DNA of 7,066 nt from Acidimicrobiaceae bacterium (GTDB taxonomy: Bacteria; Actinomycetota; Acidimicrobiia; Acidimicrobiales; RAAP-2): positions 1-7,066 of the forward strand of contig PMFY01000406.1 of assembly GCA_003157945.1 (NCBI GenBank). The letters run 5' to 3'. The notes below the pieces were generated by a model. That model saw nothing but the letters and a program-made list of their open reading frames with translations. It did not search any database and was not told the origin of the DNA. The stretch's first letter is position 1, and each line of letters starts with the position of its first letter. Positions 1-7,066 of the stretch are shown here, in pieces. A program made the position numbers and the translations under genes.

Positions 1-180
1 CTCGACCAGGCCGAGCGGTTCGCCGCCGAGCTGCGCGCCGGCGGGGCCGCCTGCGAATTGCGGGTGTTCCCGGGCGAGGGGCACGGCTTCCGCGCCGCGT
101 CCACGATCGAGGCGGCCCTCGACGCCGAACTCGGCTTCTACCGGTCGCTGTTCGCCCCGGACGGGGACGGCCGTGGCTGA
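1..180 (+). CDS. S9-family serine peptidase (prolyl oligopeptidase-like), C-terminal fragment
   Basis: This is the last 59 codons of a gene entering from the left, ending in TGA at 178-180. The visible piece contains VFPGEGHGF (about residues 23-31), matching the motif that carries the catalytic histidine of the Ser-Asp-His triad at the end of the alpha/beta-hydrolase domain of S9 peptidases (dipeptidyl aminopeptidase/acylaminoacyl peptidase type). It is followed by an amphipathic helix ending in ELGFYRSLF, the usual close of these enzymes. The serine and aspartate lie outside the window, so subfamily and specificity cannot be judged, and another alpha/beta hydrolase remains possible. The stop codon lies inside the start of the next gene (8-bp overlap), which suggests co-transcription with the membrane protein downstream. 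Confidence 0.8.
   Translation, partial: LDQAERFAAELRAGGAACELRVFPGEGHGFRAASTIEAALDAELGFYRSLFAPDGDGRG
163..167 (+). promoter_or_regulatory. Shine-Dalgarno-like site for the membrane protein gene
   Basis: GGGGA lies five bases before the GTG at 173, inside the last codons of the peptidase gene. It supports the GTG as start over the first internal ATG at 269, which would fall inside the first predicted membrane segment. Confidence 0.45.
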
Positions 181-1612
181 GGCACGGTCGGCGGCCGACC
201 TCCGGCGGACCGTGGTGGCGTGGCTCCGGCACCTCACGGCCGACGAGCGCGACGCCTTCCTCTACGGGATGTCCGCGGTCTTCGCCGGGGTGACCGCGGT
301 GGCCATGAGCATCCCCCTCTACCGCCAGTGGGGTCAGCTCGCCGTCGGTCCCTACGTCGTGGGGACGATCTGGATGGTCGTGGTGTCCCGGCGGCGGGCC
401 GCGGCGGCCCGGGCCTCCGCCGACGGGGTGGCCAACGGACGCGTGTGGAAGGCGGCCCGACTGGTCGCCTTCCTGATCGTGCTGCTGGGGGCGACGGTGG
501 TGCCCCTGGCCCTCGAGGTCGTGTGGGCCTCCGAGGGCAACGCCGCCCTGCACGTCCAGCCCGAGGTCCTGGTGGTGGAGCGGGCCGGTGTCCGGGCGGC
601 CCACGGACAGGACCCCTACCAGGTGGTGGACCGGAACGGTCACATCCTGATCCGCCAGAGTGCGATCCCCGTCTACGAGCTCTACTACCCGTACCTGCCG
701 GGAATGGTCGTGTTCGGGTTCTCCAGCGGGAGCAAGGTCGAGGCCCGCCTGACCGACGCGCGCCTCCAGTTCCTGGTGTTCACCGTGCTCGTGTCACTCG
801 TGGCGCTGAGCCGCATGCGACCGTCGACCGACGCCCGGACGCGCGCCTTCCAGGCCCTGACGGCGCTGCCCACCGCCGCGCTCCCGCTGGCCACGGGCGG
901 GGACGACATGCCGGTGGTGGCGCTGATGCTGCTCGGGCTGGTGGCCCTGCAGCGCCGGCGGCCGGTCCTCGCCGGCCTGGCCCTGGGGGCGGCCAGCACC
1001 CTCAAGTTCACCGCCTGGCCCGTGGTCCTGCTGGCCCTGTTCGCGGCCACCGACCGGCAGCGCCGCCGGGCCGTCGGGCGCTACGCACTGGCGGTGGCCT
1101 TCCTGGTCGTCCCGGTGGTGTTCCCGGTCGCCCTCCACAATCCGTCGGCCTTCATCGACAACGTCGTGCGGTTCCCGCTCGGCCTGGCCGGCGTGGCCTC
1201 GCCCGCGGCCAGCGCCCTGCCCGGGCACATCCTGGTGTCGCTGGTCCCGGCCATCCGCCGCCCGTACGTCATCGTGATCGGCGTGCTGGGCCTGGCCTTC
1301 CTGGCCCGCTACCTGGTGCGCCACCCGCCCCGCGACGCGACCGGCGTGGCCCGGGTGACCGGCTGGGTGATGCTGGTGGCCATCCTGCTCGCCCCGGCCA
1401 CCCGGGTCGGCTACCTGCTGTACCCGATCAACCTGTTCCTGTGGGCGTGGATGTTCCGCTGCTCCGACGACCCCGCCGTCGTCGAGGACGGACCGCCCGG
1501 CGACGGCTCGGACGCCGGTCAGTTGCCGTCGGGGGTCTCGAAGACCTCGATCGAGTACGGCGTGGAGCCGGTCGGCGTGGTGGGGGAGACCACGACACCG
1601 ACCTCCCAGTAG
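173..1612 (+). CDS. Polytopic membrane protein, GT87/DUF2029-like glycosyltransferase
   Basis: The product is 479 residues with a GTG start that overlaps the peptidase stop by 8 bp. Hydrophobic segments are visible near residues 29-50, 58-72, 94-118, 172-184, 198-213, 225-240, 247-260, 265-291, 303-321, 364-382, 396-410 and 413-428, in the usual pattern of GT-C type transferases. Between the third and fourth segments is a loop with EVLVVERAG and GQDPY (acidic residue D147), as in actinobacterial DUF2029/GT87 proteins. A GGDD-MPVVAL stretch (242-251) and LGAASTLKFTAWP (271-283) also fit. Members such as PimE transfer mannose from polyprenyl phosphate on the outer face of the membrane; the substrate here is unknown. 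Residues from about 431 form a hydrophilic tail, of which the last 31 are encoded opposite the 3' end of the convergent gene. The family call is from motif memory and fold pattern; the membrane character is certain. Confidence 0.78.
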   Translation: MAEARSAADLRRTVVAWLRHLTADERDAFLYGMSAVFAGVTAVAMSIPLYRQWGQLAVGPYVVGTIWMVVVSRRRAAAARASADGVANGRVWKAARLVAFLIVLLGATVVPLALEVVWASEGNAALHVQPEVLVVERAGVRAAHGQDPYQVVDRNGHILIRQSAIPVYELYYPYLPGMVVFGFSSGSKVEARLTDARLQFLVFTVLVSLVALSRMRPSTDARTRAFQALTALPTAALPLATGGDDMPVVALMLLGLVALQRRRPVLAGLALGAASTLKFTAWPVVLLALFAATDRQRRRAVGRYALAVAFLVVPVVFPVALHNPSAFIDNVVRFPLGLAGVASPAASALPGHILVSLVPAIRRPYVIVIGVLGLAFLARYLVRHPPRDATGVARVTGWVMLVAILLAPATRVGYLLYPINLFLWAWMFRCSDDPAVVEDGPPGDGSDAGQLPSGVSKTSIEYGVEPVGVVGETTTPTSQ

Positions 1613-2127
1613 AAGCCGTCGCCGCTGCCGTGCTTGGCCAGCACCTCGGTGGTGCCCGCCGTGCCCTGCGGGGCGGGCCCGTCGTAGATCACGTTCCAAC
1701 CGGTGTCCAGCAACAGGCGCCGGTAGGCCTCGCTCACCTGCTCCTGGGCGAGCGGGCTGGTGAGGTGCACGGTGCGGTCGAACTGGGCGGCGTCCTGGTC
1801 GGAATTGAGCACCCCGGTCACCGTGGACGAGGTGAGCACCCCGAGGTTGCCGAGGATGTCGGCCGGGGGCTCGCCGTTGGCCTCGATGGCACGGAGCCGG
1901 TCCGTGGCCGGGGAGACCGGCACCCGGGTGCCGTCCGAGAGGACCACGTCCTTCACGTGGAACGTCGGTGTCGAACCGCTGGTCAGCGCACCGGCCACCA
2001 CGCCGCCGAGCAGGATGACGACGGCGAGCCCGAGGACGATGAACGCCGGCGTCCGGACCGACATCGGCTCGTAGGCCGGCGCCGGTGCGTCCGCGCCCGC
2101 GACGGGCTCCTCCGACGTCGTGACCAT
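1519..2127 (-). CDS. Membrane-anchored exported protein of unknown function
   Basis: The product is 202 residues. A short acidic, Ala/Pro-rich N-terminus (1-23) is followed by one hydrophobic segment at about 27-49 with an arginine just before it, suggesting an inside-to-outside anchor. There is no lipobox cysteine. The remaining 150 residues look like a soluble extracytoplasmic domain: a segment with VKDVVLSDGTRVPV, a helical stretch PLAQEQVSEAYRRLLLDTGWNVIYDGP, and a C-terminal beta-rich end (FYWEVGVVVSP, YSIEVFETP). I do not recognise the family. The ATG at 2127 was chosen because a TANNNT box stands six bases upstream and the domain begins sensibly after it; there is no Shine-Dalgarno sequence at useful distance. 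Residues 172-202 are encoded opposite the tail of the membrane protein gene. As they contain patterned strands, they look like the true end of the domain. Confidence 0.8.
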   Translation of the reverse strand: MVTTSEEPVAGADAPAPAYEPMSVRTPAFIVLGLAVVILLGGVVAGALTSGSTPTFHVKDVVLSDGTRVPVSPATDRLRAIEANGEPPADILGNLGVLTSSTVTGVLNSDQDAAQFDRTVHLTSPLAQEQVSEAYRRLLLDTGWNVIYDGPAPQGTAGTTEVLAKHGSGDGFYWEVGVVVSPTTPTGSTPYSIEVFETPDGN

Positions 2128-2133
2128 GCCCCC

Positions 2134-2139
2134 ATGCTA
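2134..2139 (-). promoter_or_regulatory. Candidate -10 box, leaderless start of the anchored protein gene
   Basis: TAGCAT on the minus strand is separated by six bases (GGGGGC) from the ATG at 2127. The expected transcription start falls on or next to the A of the ATG, which would give a leaderless mRNA. No good -35 hexamer is visible. The preceding gene ends at 2169, only 41 bp upstream, so read-through from it is equally possible. Confidence 0.45.
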
Positions 2140-2168
2140 CCGGCGACGGGTGGTGCCTCCCCGGCGGC

Positions 2169-2612
2169 TCAGGCGGGGGCCGCGGGGACGGCCCCGGCGC
2201 CGGTCCCCGGGGGCGCATCCCCGCCGGGGGGTGGCTCGAGCGCCACCGCCACCCGGAACGACACCACGGCGGCCCCCACCGTCGACGCCAGGATCCCCCA
2301 GCGGGTCACGCGCGGCAGCCGGTGGAAGGCCAGGACGGTCACCGTGGCGTCGAGGGCGTCGGCCATGCCGGCCAGGGCCACCCAGGGTCGGGCCTCGGCC
2401 GGATCCGTCCCGAGGGCCCGGAGGGTCCCGAGGCCCAGGGCCAGGTCGCGGCCGCCCATGGCCCGGGCCAGCAGCCGGGCGTCCCGGGTCCCGGCGCCGT
2501 CGCCGATCCACGGGCGGGTCATGAAGGTGGGGGCGACGAGCGCCGTGCAGCCGATGCCGATCCGCCCGAGGGCGACGAGCTGGGCCAGGCGGAGGGGCAC
2601 GGGGGTGGGCAT
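2169..2612 (-). CDS. Small integral membrane protein, DUF4267-like
   Basis: The product is 147 residues. It has a hydrophobic segment around 9-25 (QLVALGRIGIGCTALVAP), then LLARAMGGRDLALGLG (about 47-62), a second hydrophobic stretch containing GMADALDATVTVLAF (about 82-96) and a third around 106-124 (GILASTVGAAVVSFRVAVAL), ending in a Gly/Pro/Ala-rich tail. The ARAMGGRDLALG and ADALDA pattern resembles small actinobacterial proteins often labelled DUF4267; this is recollection of pattern, not a search result, and no function is known to me. The ATG at 2612 was preferred over the upstream in-frame GTG at 2705 because that extension is Arg/Pro/Gly-rich and structureless, and because a TANNNT box lies six bases before 2612. 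It may be co-transcribed with the next minus-strand gene 41 bp downstream. Confidence 0.68.
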   Translation of the reverse strand: MPTPVPLRLAQLVALGRIGIGCTALVAPTFMTRPWIGDGAGTRDARLLARAMGGRDLALGLGTLRALGTDPAEARPWVALAGMADALDATVTVLAFHRLPRVTRWGILASTVGAAVVSFRVAVALEPPPGGDAPPGTGAGAVPAAPA

Positions 2613-2618
2613 GGGCCG

Positions 2619-2624
2619 ACGGTA
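2619..2624 (-). promoter_or_regulatory. Candidate -10 box, leaderless start of the small membrane protein gene
   Basis: TACCGT on the minus strand is six bases (CGGCCC) from the ATG at 2612, the same geometry as at 2134-2139 and 6068-6073. No -35 hexamer is evident, and TANNNT is a short pattern that can occur by chance. Confidence 0.35.
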
Positions 2625-2700
2625 CCCGGCGGGACCCGCCCGCCGGACGGTGCCGGACGGCGGTTGCGGCCGGCCGCCCGCACCGGGCCGGCGGTTCGCT

Positions 2701-2726
2701 GCCACTCAGAGTGGCCATGTCGCCAC
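2701..2726. repeat. Alternating inverted repeat GCCACT / AGTGGC / GCCAC
   Basis: GCCACT (2701-2706) pairs with AGTGGC (2710-2715) across a 3-base loop. The GTGGC inside the second copy can instead pair with GCCAC at 2722-2726 across six bases. The two hairpins are mutually exclusive. This could be a protein-binding dyad or a coincidence in G+C-rich DNA. Confidence 0.35.
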
Positions 2727-2738
2727 GGCTCGGGAAAA

Positions 2739-2762
2739 CTGTTCACGTTCTGTTTACATTGG
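2739..2762 (+). promoter_or_regulatory. Tandem 11-bp direct repeat resembling a PHO box (PhoP/RegX3 site)
   Basis: Two adjacent units, GTTCACGTTCT (2741-2751) and GTTTACATTGG (2752-2762), repeat with an exact 11-bp period. Read from 2739, the units CTGTTCACGTT and CTGTTTACATT agree at 9 of 11 positions. Streptomyces PhoP sites are built from 11-nt direct repeat units around GTTCACC, and Bacillus PhoP sites from TT(A/C/T)ACA-like hexamers spaced by 5; the first unit matches six of the seven core bases. The second unit contains the -35 hexamer of the promoter below. Binding is inferred from motif similarity only. Confidence 0.5.
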
Positions 2763-2781
2763 GGTCCCGATACCTCACAAT
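2753..2781 (+). promoter_or_regulatory. Rightward sigma70-like promoter
   Basis: TTTACA (2753-2758; five of six matches to TTGACA) and CACAAT (2776-2781; four of six to TATAAT) are separated by exactly 17 bp, in the most A+T-rich part of the window. The expected transcription start is about 2788. No protein gene follows on this strand; the next gene, thiD, faces it. Confidence 0.5.
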
Positions 2782-2790
2782 GCGAGCGTC

Positions 2791-2810
2791 GATGACGCAG
2801 TTGCGTCATC
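2791..2810. repeat. Perfect dyad, 9-2-9
   Basis: GATGACGCA and TGCGTCATC flank a central GT. As RNA it is an 8-bp stem with AGTT loop; as DNA it is a near-perfect operator-type palindrome just downstream of the predicted start at 2788, where a repressor could block the promoter. The sequence cannot decide between these. Confidence 0.6.
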
Positions 2811-2874
2811 CGGGGGAGGGCGCTCGGATCCGCTGGATCAGGTCGTACCTACAGCACGGGGGATTCCGGGGGGA

Positions 2875-2908
2875 GTCAGAGGCCGGGTCGTACGACCCGG
2901 CCTCTGAC
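2875..2908. terminator. 34-bp perfect palindrome, probable bidirectional terminator
   Basis: GTCAGAGGCCGGGTCGT (2875-2891) is followed directly by its exact reverse complement (2892-2908). As RNA it makes a 15-bp, G+C-rich stem with a GTAC loop from either strand. It begins 65 bases after the thiD stop for leftward transcription, and would close the candidate rightward RNA. No run of T follows on either side, as is common for actinobacterial hairpin terminators. The near-zero spacer would also suit a dyad-binding protein. Confidence 0.65.
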
Positions 2909-2973
2909 GCGCCCGGGGGCCGGTACGACCGCCCGGCGGGGGGACCGGGGATCGACCCGGACCCGGGTGGAGC

Positions 2974-4859
<1,886 letters not shown>

Positions 4860-4863
<4 letters not shown>

Positions 4864-6029
4864 GGTGCCACCGCCGCCCCGGCGAACCGGTCGGGGCGGA
4901 AGGCGTCGAACGGCCCCGGGGCCGGCGCCGCCCCGTCGGCCCGGGCGACCAGCAGCCGCAGCACCTCGTCGGCGGTCGCCGGGGCCAGCAGGATGCCGTT
5001 GCGGAAGTGTCCGGTGGCCACCACCAGCCCGTCGACCGGGGTCGTCCCGACGATGGGTCCGTTGTCGGGCGAGCCGGGACGCAGTCCCGGCGTGATCTCG
5101 ACCACGGAGTACTCGTCGAGGGCGGGGACGACCCGTCGGGCGTCCTCGACCAGGTCGGCCAGGCCCCCGAGGGGCACGTCGAGCGTGAAGCCGCGTTCCT
5201 CCACCGTGGCCCCGAGCACGAGGCCCCCGTCGTCGCGTGGGACGAGGTAGCAGGAGCGGCCGTGCACGAGGGCCCGGACGGTGCGCCGCAGGCGCGGCAC
5301 GCCGTCGGGCGCGGCCAGGCGGAGGGTCACCCCGCGCACCGGCCGGACCGGCGGCCGCCAGGCGTCGGGCAGCCCGGTCAGCGCGCCCGACCGGCTGCCG
5401 GCGGCCACCACCACGACGTCCGCCGAGCGGGGCCCACCGTCCTCCAGGACCACGCCCAGGACCCGGCCGTCGGTCACCTCCACCCGCACCACCCGGTCGG
5501 CCACGAGGTCGACCCCGGCGCCCCGACAGGCCGTCTCCAGGGCCAGGGCCACGGCGCGGTTGTCGACCTGGTGGTCGGCGGGCAGGTCGACCCCACCGCT
5601 GACGCCGGGGGCGAGCAGGGGCTCCGCCTCCCGACAGGCGCGTGCCCCGAGCCGGACGGCCGGCAGTCCCATGGCCAGGTGGAAGGCGTGCACCCGGTCG
5701 GTCGCCGCGCGGTCCGACGGGCCGCCGGCCACCACCAGCGTCCCGTCCTCGCGGAGGTGCACCGGGCGAGCGCTGGCGCCCTCCAGGTCCCGGGCGAACA
5801 CCGGCCAGGCGGCGGCCGCGGCCAGGTTGAGGGCGGCGAGGTCCCCCTCGCCGAAGTGGGCCTCCGCCACCGGCGCCAGCATGCCGGCGGCGGCCCAGGT
5901 GGCGCCCCGCCCGGGCTCCGGGTCGACCAGGGCCACGGACCTCCCGGTGGCCGCCGTCCGCCAGGCCACCGCCATACCGATGATCCCGGCCCCGACCACC
6001 ACCACGTCATGGCGTCCGTCCGCGGTCAT
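4860..6029 (-). CDS. thiO: Glycine oxidase ThiO
   Basis: The product is 389 residues, near the B. subtilis enzyme (about 370). This FAD-dependent DAO-family oxidase converts glycine with O2 to iminoglyoxylate and H2O2, feeding ThiG. The dinucleotide site VVVVGAGIIGMAVAW (9-23) begins just after the start, and RGATWAAAGMLAP (41-53) follows the first strand-helix-strand unit as in other ThiO proteins. GLRPGSPDNGPIVG (315-328) and GHFRNGILLAPATADE (340-355) contain R317 and R343, which align with the carboxylate-binding arginines of glycine oxidase. The ATG at 6029 places GxGxxG properly; an in-frame GTG at 6038 would add three residues. It is the first gene of the operon and its stop overlaps thiS by 4 bp. 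Use of an oxidase rather than the anaerobic ThiH suggests aerobic life. Confidence 0.95.
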
Positions 6030-6061
6030 CGTGCGCACCGCGCGGCGTCCTGACGGGCCAT
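6026..6061 (-). CDS. Possible 11-residue leader peptide upstream of thiO
   Basis: ATG at 6061 opens MARQDAARCAR and stops at TGA 6028-6026, overlapping the thiO ATG as ATGA. The ATG stands six bases after a TAGCAT box, so a leaderless transcript starting there would have its ribosomes terminate exactly on the thiO start, which itself has only a distant AGGA about 18 bases upstream. The peptide carries no run of regulatory codons apart from one Cys and three Arg. Such a short frame could arise by chance; the combined geometry is the only support. Confidence 0.3.
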   Translation of the reverse strand: MARQDAARCAR

Positions 6062-6067
6062 GGGCCC

Positions 6068-6073
6068 ATGCTA
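6068..6073 (-). promoter_or_regulatory. Candidate -10 box of the thi operon
   Basis: TAGCAT on the minus strand is followed after six bases (GGGCCC) by ATG at 6061. Transcription starting there would give a 32-nt leader before thiO. No TPP riboswitch motif (CTGAGA or the conserved ACCTGATC arm) is present on this strand between the box and gltB. No -35 hexamer is clear. Confidence 0.45.
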
Positions 6074-6211
6074 CGGCGGCCGGGTGGGCCCCCGGCGACG
6101 CCGGTGGGCGTGTCGGCGGCGGTCGACGACCACGGGAGCCGCCGCCGCACCGGGGGTGGCGCCGCCCGGGGCCGCGGCGCACGGACGCGCGATCGGGCCC
6201 CGACGACCGTG

Positions 6212-6217
6212 TACAGT
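6212..6217 (+). promoter_or_regulatory. Candidate -10 box of gltB
   Basis: TACAGT fits TANNNT and would start transcription near 6224, leaving a leader of about 60 nt before gltB. The box sits inside an imperfect dyad CCGAC (6200-6204)/GTCGG (6219-6223), a possible operator. There is no recognisable -35 hexamer. Confidence 0.4.
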
Positions 6218-6273
6218 TGTCGGACCACGCAAGGGCCAACGTCGTCCCGCGCGGGGAGATCCACTTCTCTTCT

Positions 6274-6277
6274 GGAG
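6274..6277 (+). promoter_or_regulatory. Ribosome binding site of gltB
   Basis: GGAG lies seven bases before the ATG at 6285, an ideal distance, and fixes this start. Confidence 0.75.
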
Positions 6278-6284
6278 CGACCCG

Positions 6285-7066
6285 ATGACGACCGGAGCAC
6301 CCACAGCCGACGGCGGAGCGACGCCCGCGACCCGTGTCCCCGTGGACGTCCGCCCCACCCGGGCGGCGGCCCCGCACCCTCCCACCGCCGGCCTCTACGA
6401 CCCGCGCTTCGAGCACGACGCCTGCGGTGTGGCCCTGGTGGCCGACCTCCGGGGCCGGCCGTCCCACACGCTGGTGACCCAGGCCGTGAACGCCCTCGAG
6501 CACCTGGCCCACCGGGGCGCCACGGGCAGCGAGGAGGACTCCGGCGACGGTGCCGGCATCCTCATCCAGGTGCCCGACGCGTTCTACCGCCAGGTGGTCG
6601 ACTTCGTGCTGCCCGAACGCGGTCGCTACGCCACCGGGATCGCCTTCCTTTCGGCCGACGAGTCGAGTGCCGCCAAGGCCCGCGAGGAGGTCGGGCGGAT
6701 CGCCGGCGAGGAGGGGATGGACGTGCTCGGATGGCGCGAGCTGCCCGTCGACCCGTCGACCCTCGGCTCGATCGCCGAGGCCGCCCGGCCGTCGATGCAC
6801 CAGCTCTTCGTAGCCCCGGCCGGGGAACCGGTCCCGGGCCGGGGTGACCCGGCCGTGGCCGTGGACCGGCTGGCCTTCGTCGTGCGCAAGCGCGCCGAGC
6901 ACGAGGTCGACGAGTGCTACTTCGCCTCACTGTCGGCCCGGACGGTGACCTACAAGGGGATGCTCACCTCCCACCAGCTCGCCGAGTTCTACCCCGATCT
7001 CCACGACGAGCGGCTGGTCAGCGGTCTGGCCCTCGTCCACTCGCGCTTCTCGACCAACACCTTCCC
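6285..7066 (+). CDS. gltB: Glutamate synthase large (alpha) subunit, N-terminal part
   Basis: The first 260 codons of a protein expected to be about 1,500 residues are present; the frame is open at the window end. With the small subunit GltD it makes two glutamates from glutamine and 2-oxoglutarate using reductant. The visible part is the class II glutamine amidotransferase domain: FEHDACGVALVADLRG with C47, which becomes the N-terminal nucleophile after removal of a propeptide; HLAHRGATGSEEDSGDGAGI (70-89), matching the family's HRGA and GDGAG motifs; and near the end LVHSRFSTNTFP. The propeptide would be 46 residues, rich in Ala, Thr and Pro, close to the 42 of E. coli and 36 of Azospirillum. 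It is transcribed away from thiO. Confidence 0.97.
   Translation, partial: MTTGAPTADGGATPATRVPVDVRPTRAAAPHPPTAGLYDPRFEHDACGVALVADLRGRPSHTLVTQAVNALEHLAHRGATGSEEDSGDGAGILIQVPDAFYRQVVDFVLPERGRYATGIAFLSADESSAAKAREEVGRIAGEEGMDVLGWRELPVDPSTLGSIAEAARPSMHQLFVAPAGEPVPGRGDPAVAVDRLAFVVRKRAEHEVDECYFASLSARTVTYKGMLTSHQLAEFYPDLHDERLVSGLALVHSRFSTNTF

Larger units (their letters stand above)
2788..2908 (+). ncRNA. Candidate structured small RNA, about 120 nt
   Basis: The segment lies between the inferred start of the promoter at 2753-2781 and the palindrome at 2875-2908. It would fold into GATGACGC/GCGTCATC with an AGTT loop (2791-2810), GATCC/GGATC with a 3-base loop (2827-2839), AGGT/ACCT with a CGT loop (2840-2850), an unpaired G-rich stretch with two runs at 2858-2873, and a 15-bp terminal hairpin with a GTAC loop. 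The G-runs (GGGGGAGG, GGGGGA, GGGGGGAG) resemble Shine-Dalgarno sequences. The frame opening with ATG at 2792 has no stop before it runs deep into antisense of thiD, so a peptide is unlikely. I recognise no known RNA family. The ends are inferred, and the 3' hairpin lacks a U-tract. Confidence 0.4.
2613..2973. other. 361-bp non-coding region between thiD and the small membrane protein gene
   Basis: No reading frame here has a believable start, stop and composition. From left to right it holds the leaderless-type promoter of the minus-strand gene (2619-2624), G+C-rich spacer, an alternating inverted repeat (2701-2726), a segment of only about 47% G+C by hand count (2731-2781) with tandem repeats and a rightward promoter, several stem-loops (2791-2848), three G-runs (2812-2820, 2858-2862, 2868-2873) and a perfect 34-bp palindrome (2875-2908). 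The last 65 bases before the thiD stop are G/C-rich with no clear structure beyond one more GTACGACC copy. Confidence 0.7.

Noticed and set aside
2829..2846. ACCTGATCC-like sequence on the minus strand resembling the conserved 3' arm of a TPP riboswitch, close to thi genes
   Set aside because: The bases after it do not follow the riboswitch pattern, CTGAGA is absent, and it lies downstream of thiD rather than ahead of a thiamine gene. It is part of the local GATCC/GGATC stem.
220..2907. Very long plus-strand open frame of 895 codons
   Set aside because: Its product is dominated by Arg, Gly and Pro, as expected for the shifted frame of high-G+C genes, and it runs antisense through two minus-strand genes with better composition.
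6114..6147. Inverted repeat CGGCGGCGG / CCGCCGCCG in the thiO-gltB spacer
   Set aside because: A 9-bp match of simple CGG repeats with a 16-base loop is weak evidence in DNA this G+C-rich, and it lies ahead of both predicted transcription starts.
6030..6902. In-frame upstream extension of thiO into antisense of gltB
   Set aside because: GltB motifs are clear on the plus strand there, and ThiO's FAD motif needs a start near 6029.

Overview
The window is about three-quarters G+C, with codons that nearly always end in G or C and genes that are tightly packed or overlap. It looks like an actinobacterium. Two things support this: ThiG carries a VLVASAV stretch that I recall from Streptomyces and Mycobacterium ThiG in place of the commoner LLNTA form, and several starts look leaderless (TANNNT six bases before ATG). 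Acidimicrobiia is possible but not demonstrated.

Layout. (1) 1-1612, plus strand: the 3' end of an S9-family serine peptidase gene overlaps by 8 bp the start of a 479-residue polytopic membrane protein resembling GT87/DUF2029 glycosyltransferases. (2) 1519-2612, minus strand: a membrane-anchored exported protein and a small membrane protein, both unassigned. The first runs 94 bp into the 3' end of the membrane protein gene, tail to tail. (3) 2613-2973: a 361-bp gap without a convincing protein gene. It holds a tandem 11-bp repeat resembling a PHO box, a consensus-like promoter pointing rightward, a hairpin-rich stretch and a perfect 34-bp palindrome. Together these could be a phosphate-responsive small RNA gene facing the thi operon. 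(4) 2974-6061, minus strand: the thiazole operon thiO-thiS-thiG with thiD appended, read from right to left, with 4-bp stop/start overlaps at thiO/thiS and thiG/thiD. An 11-codon reading frame ends in a 4-bp overlap with the thiO start. (5) 6062-6284: a divergent promoter region. (6) 6285-7066, plus strand: the start of gltB, the large subunit of glutamate synthase, cut by the window end.

How the genes work together. ThiO oxidises glycine to the imine. ThiS, as its C-terminal thiocarboxylate, carries sulfur. ThiG joins both with deoxyxylulose phosphate to make the thiazole half of thiamine. ThiD makes the pyrimidine diphosphate half from HMP or HMP-P. ThiE, which joins the halves, ThiC, ThiF and a TPP riboswitch are not in the window. 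GltB belongs to ammonia assimilation and is divergent rather than co-transcribed. The protein-coding content is largely ordinary; the most unusual material is the non-coding stretch at 2701-2930 and the leader and junction arrangements in the thi operon.
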